This document shows, piece after piece, positions 24,450 to 33,048 of a DNA stretch of 33,116 nucleotides (position 1 is its first letter; every line of letters starts with the position of its first letter). Both the position numbers and the translations under genes were made by a program. The notes under the pieces are model-generated. The model was not told the origin of the DNA, did not search any database, and saw nothing but the letters and a program-made list of their open reading frames with translations. The DNA comes from an uncultured beta proteobacterium (lineage in GTDB: Bacteria; Pseudomonadota; Gammaproteobacteria; Burkholderiales; Burkholderiaceae_C), in contig CAIKVZ010000154.1 of assembly GCA_903830985.1 (NCBI GenBank), positions 1 to 33,116 of the forward strand, given 5' to 3'.

Positions 24450-25745
24450 ATGTCCGAATCCTGGAAATTTGAAACCCTGTCTGTGCACGCCGGCTACTCG
24501 CCCGACCCGACGACCAAGGCGGTGGCCGTGCCGATCTATCAGACGGCGGCCTATGCCTTCGACAGTGCACAGCACGGCGCCGACCTGTTCGACCTGAAGG
24601 TACCGGGCAACATCTACACGCGCATCATGAATCCGACGCAGGACGTGCTGGAGCAGCGCGTCGCAGCGCTCGAGGGCGGCCTGGCCGCGCTGGCGCTGGC
24701 ATCGGGCCAGTCGGCCGTGACCTACGCCGTCCAGACCATCACCGAAGCCGGCGACAACATTGTCTCCAGCAGCGCGCTGTACGGCGGCACCTACAACCTG
24801 TTCGCCCACACCTTGCCGCAGTTCGGCATCACCACGCGCTTTGCGAATCCGCGCGACCCGGCCAGCTTTGAGCCGTTGATCGACGACCGGACCAAGGCGA
24901 TCTTTGTCGAATCCATCGGCAACCCCCAGGGCAACGTGACCGACATCGCGGCCATCGCGGAAATAGCGCACCGCCACGGCATCCCGCTGATCGTGGACAA
25001 CACCGTGGCCACGCCTTACCTGCTGCGCCCCTTCGAGCACGGCGCCGACATCGTCGTGCACTCGCTCACCAAGTACCTGGGCGGCCACGGCACGAGTCTG
25101 GGCGGTGCCATCGTCGACTCGGGAAAGTTCCCGTGGGCCCAGCACAAGGCGCGCTTCAAACGCCTGAACGAGCCCGATCCCAGCTACCACGGCGTGGTCT
25201 ACACCGAAGCTCTGGGCGCTGCCGCCTACATCGGACGCGCACGCGTCGTGCCGCTGCGCAATACCGGCGCGGCAATCTCGCCTTTCAACGCCTTTTTGAT
25301 CCTGCAGGGCATAGAAACCCTGGCGCTGCGCATGGAGCGCATCGTCGCCAACACGCAGGCGGTGGCGCAATTCCTGCAGCAGCACCCGAATGTGGCCTGG
25401 GTCAATTACGCCGGGCTGCCCGGGCACCCCGACTACGCGTTGGCGCAAAAATACCTGGGTGGACGCGCCTCCGGTCTGCTGACCTTTGGCGTGAAATCGG
25501 CGCCGGGCCAGGGCCGGGTCGCTGGCGCGCGCTTCCTGGACGCCTTGAAGCTGTTCACGCGTCTGGTGAACATCGGCGACGCCAAGTCGCTGGCCACACA
25601 CCCGGCCTCGACCACGCACCGCCAGTTGTCCGCCGAAGAACTGGCCAAGTCCGGCGTGCCCGAAGACGCCGTGCGCCTGTCCATCGGCATCGAACACATC
25701 GATGACCTGCTGGCCGACCTGCAGCAATCCCTGGATGCGGTCTGA
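24450..25745 (+). CDS. metY: O-acetylhomoserine aminocarboxypropyltransferase / sulfhydrylase (Cys/Met metabolism PLP enzyme)
   Basis: Makes homocysteine from O-acetylhomoserine and sulfide, the direct-sulfhydrylation route to methionine, in the cytosol with PLP. From ATG 24450 it has 431 residues, the usual MetY length (longer than cystathionine gamma-synthase). Visible features are the N-terminal [35 protein letters not shown] (56-75), SGQSAV, the substrate-site region [14 protein letters not shown]183 in [10 protein letters not shown], and the Schiff-base lysine K208 in [19 protein letters not shown] lies close ahead of the ATG; an upstream in-frame ATG at 24372 would add an unlikely leader of 26 residues. 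Neighbours are signalling genes, so it appears to be a single-gene unit. O-succinylhomoserine sulfhydrylase (MetZ) is the main alternative. Confidence 0.92.
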   Translation: MSESWKFETLSVHAGYSPDPTTKAVAVPIYQTAAYAFDSAQHGADLFDLKVPGNIYTRIMNPTQDVLEQRVAALEGGLAALALASGQSAVTYAVQTITEAGDNIVSSSALYGGTYNLFAHTLPQFGITTRFANPRDPASFEPLIDDRTKAIFVESIGNPQGNVTDIAAIAEIAHRHGIPLIVDNTVATPYLLRPFEHGADIVVHSLTKYLGGHGTSLGGAIVDSGKFPWAQHKARFKRLNEPDPSYHGVVYTEALGAAAYIGRARVVPLRNTGAAISPFNAFLILQGIETLALRMERIVANTQAVAQFLQQHPNVAWVNYAGLPGHPDYALAQKYLGGRASGLLTFGVKSAPGQGRVAGARFLDALKLFTRLVNIGDAKSLATHPASTTHRQLSAEELAKSGVPEDAVRLSIGIEHIDDLLADLQQSLDAV

Positions 25746-25869
25746 CCCGGGAGCCGCCTGTGCCACCGGCTGCGGCTGGCGTTTGAGGTCGTGGCGCGGA
25801 TTGCCTGAAATTTTGGCAAGCGGGGGCCGGAGTTAACATGGCGCGATAAATTCATCACCCTGGATCGCC

Positions 25870-27282
25870 ATGCCCCTGCGAACACCATGCCAAGCCACCG
25901 ATTCGCCCGAGACCGAGTGGCGAAAAATCGTTAGCTCGATTCCTGAAAGCTGCCTTGCCGCCCTGTCCGAAACCGTGGCCGGTAATGCGGCGGAGTTGGC
26001 AGATCTTTTCTACCAGTTCATGCTGGGCCACCCGCAGGCCAAGGCGTTTCTGGACCACAACGTGGTGCAGCAGCGCCTGCATGCCTCCATGCGTCGCTGG
26101 CTGGTCGAGATCTTTCGACATCCCCAGCTGGACGAGACCGCCATCGTCGCATTGCAGCGCCACGTCGGTGAGGTGCATGCGCGCATTCAATTGCCCATCT
26201 TCCTGGTGGCGCGCGGTGCGCGCCTGCTCAAGCAGGAGGTCGCACGGGCCCTGGAGGCGAAATTCGACGATCCGCGCCTGCTGGCACAAACCATCGCCTG
26301 CTCCGGTCAGCTCATGGATCTCGCGCTGGAGCTGATGAGCACCTCCTACGAGCGCAACAGCCAACGCGGCGCCCGCAACGACGAGGCCTACCGACTGTTT
26401 TCCATTGGCCAGAACTTCGCTGTCGAGCGCGAGCGCCAACGTGCCGTGCTACTGGAGTGGGTGCAGGAAATTCTCTTCACCCTGCATCGCCCCAGCGCCT
26501 GGGCGAGCCTGCCCAGCCTGGGCAAGTCGGAGTTTGGTCTGTGGTTCACGCACAAGGCCCCAGCCATCTTCGACGGCGACAACGAAATGGAGCAGGTGCA
26601 GTCCATCATCGAGCGCGTGGACAGCTCGGTGTTGCCGCTGCTTCGGGTGCCCCCGTTGCTGCAGTTGCGCCCGCTGGCGGAAATGATCATGGGCTTGCAG
26701 TTCGAGATTGACAGCATCAAGTTCCTGCTCACCACCCTGTTCGAGCGTCACCAGGAATCCGAAAATGGCCGCGACGTTTTGACGCGATTGCTCAACCGCC
26801 GTTTTTTGCCTTCCGTGATGAACCGCGAAATTCATCTGGCGCAAACGCGTCACACCGGCTTTGCCTTGTTGCTGCTGGACCTGGATCATTTCAAACGAGT
26901 GAACGATGAACACGGGCATGACGCGGGCGACCTGGTGCTGCAACAGTCCGCCGCGCTGCTGATGAGCTGCGTGCGCAACGGCGACTTCATCTTCCGTTTC
27001 GGTGGCGAGGAACTGCTGGTCATGCTGGTGGAGGTGAACACCGAATCGGCACTGCGGATTGCCGAGCTGGTGCGCCAAAAGTTCGAAACGACCCAGTTGC
27101 TGATCGGCCAGGGGCGCGTCGTTCAGATCAGCGTGAGCATTGGCGTGGCGCTCTACGACGGCCATCCCGACCATCAGTACCTCATCAAGAAGGCCGACGA
27201 AGCCATGTACTCAGCCAAGCAGCAGGGGCGCAACCGCGTCGCATTGGCTACTGGGGTAGAGTTCGACCCCGCTGGCGTTTGA
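25870..27282 (+). CDS. dosC: Globin-coupled diguanylate cyclase (DosC/YddV type)
   Basis: A 470-residue soluble O2 sensor that makes c-di-GMP. Residues ~20-160 form a sensor globin: Y48 (LFYQF), L70 (QQRLHASMRRW) and the proximal heme ligand H103 (EVHARIQLP) match Y43, L65 and H98 of E. coli YddV/DosC with a constant offset of five. A middle helical domain (~165-295), including SEFGLWFTHKA, also corresponds to the E. coli protein. The GGDEF domain (~300-465) has DLDHFKRVND, the active-site variant GGEEL (378-382) and an RxxD inhibitory site RNGD (369-372). The Leu in place of Phe occurs in active enzymes, so activity is likely. In E. coli the partner phosphodiesterase gene dosP is adjacent; here no DosP-like heme-PAS gene is next to it. 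Confidence 0.92.
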   Translation: MPLRTPCQATDSPETEWRKIVSSIPESCLAALSETVAGNAAELADLFYQFMLGHPQAKAFLDHNVVQQRLHASMRRWLVEIFRHPQLDETAIVALQRHVGEVHARIQLPIFLVARGARLLKQEVARALEAKFDDPRLLAQTIACSGQLMDLALELMSTSYERNSQRGARNDEAYRLFSIGQNFAVERERQRAVLLEWVQEILFTLHRPSAWASLPSLGKSEFGLWFTHKAPAIFDGDNEMEQVQSIIERVDSSVLPLLRVPPLLQLRPLAEMIMGLQFEIDSIKFLLTTLFERHQESENGRDVLTRLLNRRFLPSVMNREIHLAQTRHTGFALLLLDLDHFKRVNDEHGHDAGDLVLQQSAALLMSCVRNGDFIFRFGGEELLVMLVEVNTESALRIAELVRQKFETTQLLIGQGRVVQISVSIGVALYDGHPDHQYLIKKADEAMYSAKQQGRNRVALATGVEFDPAGV

Positions 27283-27336
27283 CGTGGCGGCACAGGTCGC
27301 CATGCGGCCAGCGAACTGCCGCGCTGATCCAGCCGC

Positions 27337-27867
27337 TCAGGGCGTTTTGGGCGCGATCTTGTCCAGCACCAGAGGCAGGTAGCCATCGAGCTGACGGATC
27401 ATCGCGACGTACACCTCCATCGGCTTGCCCCAGGCATCGGCCACTTCGGCATAACTGCCGGTGGCGTATTCCGACAGCGTGAAGGTCTTGTCCTTGGCCT
27501 CGGGAAAGAGGTCGAGCAATTTGGCCTTGTGCTTGGCCGTCATGGTGAGCAATACGTCCGCATGCCGCACGTCATTGGCGGTGATTTGCGCGGACAGATG
27601 GGCGCTGACGTCGATCCCGCGATCGCGCAAGATTTTCACCGCATTGGCCTCCGGCTGCACGTCAAACGGGTCGACGTCCACGGCCCGGGAGATCACCGCC
27701 ACCTTGAGGCCACGTTGTTTGATCAGCACATTGCTGATCGCCTCGGCACTCACGCTGCGCCCGGTATTGCCGGTATCGACAAAGGCGATTTTTTTCGGTT
27801 CTTCCGCGCGCACCGAGCACACCATGAACAGGAACAGTACGCTTGCACTTGCCAGTCTCTTGAACAT
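27337..27867 (-). CDS. Secreted LMW protein-tyrosine-phosphatase-like protein lacking the catalytic Cys
   Basis: A 176-residue protein with a signal peptide (MFKRLASASVLFLFMVCSVRA, cleavage near residue 21) and an LMW-phosphatase/arsenate-reductase-like body. The family P-loop normally reads V-C-x-G-N-x-C-R-S; here it is FVDTGNTGRS (29-38), so the nucleophilic Cys is Asp31 and the second Cys is Gly36, while Asn34, Arg37 and Ser38 remain. Other family features persist: the 'SRAVDVDPFDVQPEANAV' region, RGIDVSAHLSAQIT, ADVLLTMTAKHKA, and a C-terminal DAWGKPMEVY at the place of the general-acid loop. Thiol-based phosphatase chemistry is ruled out unless the sequence has an error. It may bind phosphate or another anion in the periplasm. 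AGGGGA precedes the ATG at 27867. It is a single gene, convergent with the globin cyclase gene. Confidence 0.82.
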   Translation of the reverse strand: MFKRLASASVLFLFMVCSVRAEEPKKIAFVDTGNTGRSVSAEAISNVLIKQRGLKVAVISRAVDVDPFDVQPEANAVKILRDRGIDVSAHLSAQITANDVRHADVLLTMTAKHKAKLLDLFPEAKDKTFTLSEYATGSYAEVADAWGKPMEVYVAMIRQLDGYLPLVLDKIAPKTP

Positions 27868-28080
27868 TTTGATCCCCTTGATTGATTGGAATGGTCGGGG
27901 CAGATCTTAACCGTGCCAGCACGGTGAACAGTCGGTTTTGCCGCGCCCTTCACTGACACGCTGGCGACGCATTGCGGGCACGGGACCACCCTGCCCCTGA
28001 CTACAATGAAATCAAGGCCTGAAGGTGTCCACGGATCCCTGCTGCAGCGCCCAATACCTGTTTTAACCGAAGGATTTACG

Positions 28081-29181
28081 ATGTCACTGGACTCACTGTT
28101 TCGCCCCTTTCAGTACAAATCGCTCAAGCTCGCCAACCGCATCGTCATGGCCCCCATGACGCGCTCCTTCTCGCCCGGTGGCGTGCCCACGGAACAGGTC
28201 ACCGAGTACTACCGCCGGCGCGCCGAAGCCGCGGTGGGCCTGATCGTGTCCGAAGGCACGGTGATCGAACGTCCGGCCGCGTCCAACGACCCGAATGTGC
28301 CGCGCTTCTGGGGCGATGACGCCCTGGCGGCGTGGAAGAAGGTGATCGACGCCGTGCATGGCGCCGGTGGCGTCATGGCGCCCCAGCTCTGGCATGTGGG
28401 CGCGGTGCGCAACCGCCGTACCGACTGGGTGCCGCCAGGACCCATCGACGGTCCCTCGGGCATCTCCTCGCTGGGCAAGCAGTACGGCGAAGCCATGAGC
28501 GACTCGGCGATCGCCGACACCATCGCCGGCTTTGCCAAGGCCGCCGGCGCTGCCAAGCGACTGGGCTTTGACAGCATCGAATTGCACGGCGCCCACGGCT
28601 ACCTGATCGACCAGTTTTTCTGGGACGTCACCAACCAGCGCAGCGACCGCTATGGCGGCGCCACGCTGCCCGAGCGCGGCCGTTTCGCCGCCGAGATCCT
28701 CAAGGCGGTGCGCGCCGAAGTGGGATCCGACTACCCGGTGATCATTCGCCTGTCGCAGTGGAAGCAGCAGGACTACACGGTGCAGATGGCCAAGACCCCG
28801 CAGGAGATGGAGGACTGGTTGCGCCCGCTGGCTGACGCCGGCGCCGACATCTTCCACTGCTCGCAGCGCCGCTTCTGGGAACCGGAGTTTGCCGGCTCCG
28901 ACCTGAACTTTGCCGGCTGGGCCAAGAAGCTCACGGGCTGCCCCACCATCACCGTCGGTTCGGTGGGACTGTCAGGCGAATTCCTCGCCGCCTTTGCCGG
29001 TGAATCCTCCAAGCCCGCGCCGCTGGACGAACTGGTGAAACGCTTTGAGCGCGGCGACTTCGACCTGGTCGCCGTGGGCCGCGCGCTGATCAACGACCCG
29101 CAATGGGTGCTCAAGGTGCGCGACGGGCGCAGTGCCGAACTGCAGGACTTCTCACCCGCGTCGCTCGGCACGTTGTACTGA
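28081..29181 (+). CDS. Old Yellow Enzyme family NADH:flavin oxidoreductase
   Basis: An FMN enzyme of 366 residues that reduces activated C=C bonds or nitro compounds with NAD(P)H. The TIM-barrel start SLFRPFQYKSLKLANRIVMA, then PMTRSFSPGGVPTEQVTEYY, is characteristic. The substrate-binding pair appears as HGAHGYLIDQFFW, followed by NQRSDRYGG, and the FMN phosphate loop as VGSVG plus VAVGRALINDP. In the active-site loop, APQLWHVGAV supplies the usual Gln and His. AAGGA lies close before the ATG at 28081; an in-frame upstream start would add 25 residues with no family support. The gene stands alone, and its end lies 23 bases from the convergent FecR-domain gene. The physiological substrate cannot be read from sequence. 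Confidence 0.92.
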   Translation: MSLDSLFRPFQYKSLKLANRIVMAPMTRSFSPGGVPTEQVTEYYRRRAEAAVGLIVSEGTVIERPAASNDPNVPRFWGDDALAAWKKVIDAVHGAGGVMAPQLWHVGAVRNRRTDWVPPGPIDGPSGISSLGKQYGEAMSDSAIADTIAGFAKAAGAAKRLGFDSIELHGAHGYLIDQFFWDVTNQRSDRYGGATLPERGRFAAEILKAVRAEVGSDYPVIIRLSQWKQQDYTVQMAKTPQEMEDWLRPLADAGADIFHCSQRRFWEPEFAGSDLNFAGWAKKLTGCPTITVGSVGLSGEFLAAFAGESSKPAPLDELVKRFERGDFDLVAVGRALINDPQWVLKVRDGRSAELQDFSPASLGTLY

Positions 29182-29204
29182 AACCGGGCGCTGACCGGGC
29201 GGCC

Positions 29205-30509
29205 TCAGCGCTGCACGGTCTGCGCCTCGATTGCCAGCCAGCGCTGGCCCTGGCGCTCCAGCACATAGGTCTCGATGGATTCAAACCGGTAGGGCTGACC
29301 CAGCCGCTTGCCCTGCTCCAGCACCAGCGATTCGACGCGGATGCGCTGGCAGTCTGTGGCACTCAGTGACTGGCCAGAGACCGACAGGCGGCGCTGCTTG
29401 AAGTCGCGCAAGCCCTGCATGGCCGTCACCGTGCTGCGCGCAAAGGCTTCGCGCTCAAAGTCGACCGTCGACGCACTTCCCTGGGCATCGCGCACCGTCG
29501 CGTGCACCACGACGTCAGGGCCGAACAGGCGCAGGATTTCCGCTGGTTTGCGCCGCGCCACGGCGCTGTCGAGTTGGCCCAGCCACTTGCGTGCCACCGA
29601 GTCGGCGCCACAGGTGGAGTTCTGCTCTGGTGGCGCCACCGCCGTCAGCGTGAGTGGCGCCGGCTTCATGATGACCGAACCCGCACCGCTGGCGATATCG
29701 GCCGGCGCTGCATCGGACTGGGCCTGCGACTGGCGCAACTGCATCTGGCGCATCGCCTCGCCATCGGCGAGCGGCGACAACGCGTCGAGTTCGGCGTCGA
29801 ATTGGCCGGGAACGTAAAAACCCGGCACCCGTTCGAGCAGTACGGGAAGCAGCAGCGAGATCAGGGCGCGCGATTTCCGGCTGCCGGGAGAACGGGCAAA
29901 TCCCACCTTGCCGGGATCGATGTCGAGCTGATTGCCGCCAACCTCGAGCGTGGTGCCGCCGCGATTCACCTTGTCGTAGGTGCCTGGCAACTGCGCCAGC
30001 GACACCGCAAGCGCGTCCGTCATCACATAGGGCTCATGGTCGGTGCCGCGAATCCCGATGGTGGCCGTGGGAGTGGCAATGCGGTAATCGGCGCGGCGGT
30101 TGCGCCCGATCCAACCGGTGATGATGCGCAGGCCGCCCTCAAGCACACGCAACACGGCATGGTCACTCGGCTTGCCCATGGCGCTGAAGCGCTCGGCCAT
30201 GAAGACGCCGCCCGGCCGCACGGCAATGAAGCCGGCGTCATCGGTGCGCAGCACCAGTTCAGAGCCCGGCTGAGCGCGTACCCTTTCGCCGACGAAAACG
30301 GCGTCGTTGAGCTGCAGGATCCGCGTCTGGGACGCTTCGCCCGGCGTGGCACTCGCCTCCCCGCGCAGCCGCCAGACAGTGGCGAACAGTCGCGCTGGCG
30401 GGTCGCCGCGCGCGGCAGTGCCGCCAGCGTCCAGCGCGGCGGCGTGAACCAGTCCTGACAGCAAAAGCCACAGTCCCAATGCCCATGAAATTCCGATGCG
30501 ACGCAACAT
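29205..30509 (-). CDS. Exported FecR-domain protein with NTF2/SnoaL-like C-terminal domain
   Basis: A 434-residue exported protein. The signal peptide (RIGISWALGLWLLLSGLVHA, cleavage near 23) precedes a FecR domain (~60-160) with LNDAVFVGERVRAQPGSELV and TPTATIGIRGTDHEPYV, the latter being the typical 'T..g..GvRGT.f.v' strand. This family is known from the anti-sigma regulator FecR but is also common in exported, non-regulatory proteins. No sigma factor or TonB receptor gene is adjacent. The C-terminal ~125 residues, from VARKWLGQLDSAVARRKPAE to VLERQGQRWLAIEAQTVQR, look like an NTF2/SnoaL-type fold, which is an unusual partner. A weak AAAGG precedes the ATG at 30509. Function unknown; a periplasmic binding or scaffolding role is possible. 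Confidence 0.78.
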   Translation of the reverse strand: MLRRIGISWALGLWLLLSGLVHAAALDAGGTAARGDPPARLFATVWRLRGEASATPGEASQTRILQLNDAVFVGERVRAQPGSELVLRTDDAGFIAVRPGGVFMAERFSAMGKPSDHAVLRVLEGGLRIITGWIGRNRRADYRIATPTATIGIRGTDHEPYVMTDALAVSLAQLPGTYDKVNRGGTTLEVGGNQLDIDPGKVGFARSPGSRKSRALISLLLPVLLERVPGFYVPGQFDAELDALSPLADGEAMRQMQLRQSQAQSDAAPADIASGAGSVIMKPAPLTLTAVAPPEQNSTCGADSVARKWLGQLDSAVARRKPAEILRLFGPDVVVHATVRDAQGSASTVDFEREAFARSTVTAMQGLRDFKQRRLSVSGQSLSATDCQRIRVESLVLEQGKRLGQPYRFESIETYVLERQGQRWLAIEAQTVQR

Positions 30510-30662
30510 GCCTTACCTTTCAATTGCCGCGGCGCCATGGCCTGCGGCGTGATTAAACGAGCGAAAAATCAACGCGCCGGGTCACCGTACAAGGGGCCCA
30601 GCGCAGACAACAGACCCGCCAGCCAAACAGCGCGGCGCCGCCAACAAGAATTTGCGCGCACA

Positions 30663-32255
30663 TCAGATAACGCAAAAACCATGGGTGCCGTCCTGCTTCA
30701 GTTGCTGCACCAGTCCGTACTCCCAATCCAGATAGCCCTGCATGGCTGAGCGCGGGCTGTCCGTGCCCTCGTAGGGCCGGCGATAGCGGTCACTGCGCGC
30801 ACAAGCCAGATGGGTTTCCCCTTGCTGAAGCGGCAAGCCCGCGGCGCGCCACGCCGCCTTGCCGCCTTGCAGCACGTACACCGCTGCGCCGCTCAGGCGC
30901 GCCACCTCAGCCGCAGCATAGCGCGCCAGCAGGCCGTCACGGCAAGTCAGCACGTAGCGCTGGGACGGAATCCGGGACAGGCCAGCTGTCAGATCAGAGC
31001 GCAGCGCCCACCAAGCGCCGGCAACGTGGCCCTGCACATAGTGAGCGCTGCTGTCCAGATCCAGCACTGCAATCTGTGCGCCAGCGTCCTGCGCGAGCCA
31101 CTGCGCGAGCTGCTGCGGACCTACTCCGTTCACGACGCCCTCGGGTTCAGGCAGGTTCCCGGCAGCTGAGCCGGTCTCGCTGAAGTCGCCCTCCATGCCA
31201 TCCAGCACCCAGACCTCCCAGCCCATCTGCGCCAGCCAGGACGCGCTCATATTGGCGCGCACACCGTCGTCGTCGACCAGCAGCAGACGGGCGCCGCGCA
31301 CCGGCGCCACCATGTCGGTCTCCTGCACCAACTGGCCGCCCGGCGCGCTGGCAAAACCGGGCAGGTGCCCGGCGGCAAACTCTGGCGGCGTGCGCACGTC
31401 CAAAAAGTAAGTCGTGCGACCGCTCTCTGCCGTGAAACGCCGCAAGTCTGCGGCAGTGGCGCGGCGCGCGCCGGCGCGGTCCGCCACGTCTCGCGCCCTG
31501 GCTGCGGCCAGCCTGCGCTCCTGTGGCGTGACGTCGGGAAAGCTGCGCGCCGCACCGCGCTCCAGGGTCTGGCCGGCCAGAGTCCAGCCTATGGTGCCAT
31601 TGCGCAGGGCCGATACCGGGTTTGGTATGCCGGCGTTGACCAGCGACTGCGTGCCGATGATGCTGCGCGTTCGACCGGCACAGTTCACGATGATGGTCGT
31701 CTCAGGGTCGGGTGCCAGGGCGGCGGCGCGCAGCACCAGTTCGGCGCCGGGAACGCTCACGCTGCCGGGAATGTTCATGGTCTGGTATTCGTCAAAGCGC
31801 CTCGCGTCCAGCACCACCACATCGGCTCGGGAGTCGAGCAAGGCCTGCACTTCCTCGGCCGAAAGCGAAGGTGTGTGGCGCTGCGCCTCCACCAGTTCGC
31901 CGAAAGCCTTGCTCGGCACGTTCACGTCGCGAAACAGCTCACCGCCAGCATCAGCCCAGCCCTGCAGGCCGCCGTCCAGCACGGCCAGCTCGGTATAGCC
32001 CAGACGCTGCAGCATGGCCGCTGCGGCCTGCACCAGGCCCTCGCCGTTGTCGTACAGCACGATGGGCGTGTCGCGCCGTGGGATGCGGCGCCAGGCGTCT
32101 GCCTCGACTCGGCCCAGCGGCAGATTCGCTGCAAACAGCGGATGGGACTGGGCGAACGGGTCTTCCTCGCGCAGGTCGAGCAGGGCGATCTCCTTTCGCG
32201 CCAGCAGCGCCTGACGAACCTGCAGAAAGCTTTTGACGGGCAGTGACGGATTCAT
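30663..32255 (-). CDS. Tandem four-domain rhodanese (sulfurtransferase)
   Basis: A 530-residue cytosolic protein made of four rhodanese repeats (about 8-110, 130-235, 265-365 and 378-478) plus a ~50-residue tail. The catalytic-loop position reads Asp in repeat 1 (D69, IVLYDNGEG), Cys in repeat 2 (C192, VNCAGRTRS), Asp in repeat 3 (D328, LLVDDDGVRA) and Cys in repeat 4 (C438, LTCRDGLLA). Inactive and active domains therefore alternate, as if a two-domain rhodanese had been duplicated. Active domains move sulfane sulfur from a donor to an acceptor thiol or cyanide. The ATG at 32255 overlaps the TGA of the thiol dioxygenase gene, so the two are co-translated. The tail ends in HGFCVI with a Cys three from the end. 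Exact donor and acceptor are unknown. Confidence 0.9.
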   Translation of the reverse strand: MNPSLPVKSFLQVRQALLARKEIALLDLREEDPFAQSHPLFAANLPLGRVEADAWRRIPRRDTPIVLYDNGEGLVQAAAAMLQRLGYTELAVLDGGLQGWADAGGELFRDVNVPSKAFGELVEAQRHTPSLSAEEVQALLDSRADVVVLDARRFDEYQTMNIPGSVSVPGAELVLRAAALAPDPETTIIVNCAGRTRSIIGTQSLVNAGIPNPVSALRNGTIGWTLAGQTLERGAARSFPDVTPQERRLAAARARDVADRAGARRATAADLRRFTAESGRTTYFLDVRTPPEFAAGHLPGFASAPGGQLVQETDMVAPVRGARLLLVDDDGVRANMSASWLAQMGWEVWVLDGMEGDFSETGSAAGNLPEPEGVVNGVGPQQLAQWLAQDAGAQIAVLDLDSSAHYVQGHVAGAWWALRSDLTAGLSRIPSQRYVLTCRDGLLARYAAAEVARLSGAAVYVLQGGKAAWRAAGLPLQQGETHLACARSDRYRRPYEGTDSPRSAMQGYLDWEYGLVQQLKQDGTHGFCVI

Positions 32256-32878
32256 GCCGGCACGGCGTTGAGAGCGGCATTGAGCTCCAGGGAGCGATCC
32301 CACAGGTTGGGCAGGCTCGTATTGCTGTAGCCCGAAACGAAGCGCTTGCGTGTGCCGTCTTCCAGAAACACCGAGCGCTGCACCGCGCCGATGTTGGCAC
32401 CATAGACGTGGATGCTGATGGAGGTCTGGTCGCCGTGGGCGTTGCTGACCCTGTGTACGTCGCCGATGCGCGGCGACACGGCGTGCACCTGGCCGGCCAG
32501 CAGCCGACGCGGCTCACCCTGGGGCTGCCAGACGCCGTCCGCTGCCTGGGTATAGGGTTGCTCCAGCTCGGCGCCGCGCAGCACACCGATGAGTCCCCAC
32601 ACCGTGTGGTCATGGATCGGCGTGGCCTGGCCCGGGCCCCAGACAAAGCTCACCACCGAAAAGCGCTCCAGCGCGTCGGCGTAAAGCAGGTATTGCTGGT
32701 AACGCTGAGCATCGGGCTGGGCGTAGTCCTCGGGCAACCAGTCGTCGTGCGCCACCAGTTGCGCCAGCAACTCGCCGCCGCGCGCGAGAATTTCCGGTTC
32801 ACCGGCTTGGCGCGCCAGCAGCGCGGCCAGAGACTGGACGAAGTCGCGCAAGCGCGTCAGCTGGGGAAAGTTGTTCAT
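32252..32878 (-). CDS. mdo: 3-mercaptopropionate dioxygenase (cysteine dioxygenase family)
   Basis: A 208-residue mononuclear non-heme iron enzyme that oxidises a thiol with O2 to a sulfinate. The three iron ligands are H89 and H91 (TPIHDHTVWG) and H142 (GDVHRVSN). S155, H157 and Y159 (ISIHVYG) form the outer-sphere triad, and Q62 and R168 sit where bacterial mercaptopropionate dioxygenases use Gln62 and Arg168 to hold the substrate carboxylate. No cysteine suitable for a Cys-Tyr crosslink is present near residue 92, unlike mammalian cysteine dioxygenase. These points favour 3-mercaptopropionate over cysteine as substrate. GAGGA lies a few bases before the ATG at 32878. The stop overlaps the start of the tandem rhodanese gene, which suggests processing of the sulfur released in thiol breakdown. 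Confidence 0.9.
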   Translation of the reverse strand: MNNFPQLTRLRDFVQSLAALLARQAGEPEILARGGELLAQLVAHDDWLPEDYAQPDAQRYQQYLLYADALERFSVVSFVWGPGQATPIHDHTVWGLIGVLRGAELEQPYTQAADGVWQPQGEPRRLLAGQVHAVSPRIGDVHRVSNAHGDQTSISIHVYGANIGAVQRSVFLEDGTRKRFVSGYSNTSLPNLWDRSLELNAALNAVPA

Positions 32879-33048
32879 GATCGTCCTCTAAGGTACTTGA
32901 TGGCGCAGCATAAACGTCTTTTGGCAGCGCCGGCCGACGTGCGCTGCCGCACAGACCGCTGGCGCGGCTTATCGCTAAGCTGCAGACACTGGAAAAGCCT
33001 GCCATTGGGCCGAAACAGGCGACATCACCGGACACAAACGTATCAGCG
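32879..33048. other. Divergent intergenic region upstream of the thiol-dioxygenase operon
   Basis: These 170 bases separate the dioxygenase operon (minus) from a gene starting at 33049 (plus). An interrupted inverted repeat, GCTTA-TCGC-TAAGC (32967-32980), is the only notable structure and could be an operator for a regulator of both units. No clear promoter boxes were found. Confidence 0.3.

Noticed and set aside
24420-25766. 448-codon minus-strand frame opposite metY
   Set aside because: Antisense shadow of a clear PLP enzyme; no recognisable domain.
25752-25777. AGCCGC/GCGGCT hairpin after metY as a terminator
   Set aside because: Six-base stem with a 14-base loop and no T-tract; too weak to call.
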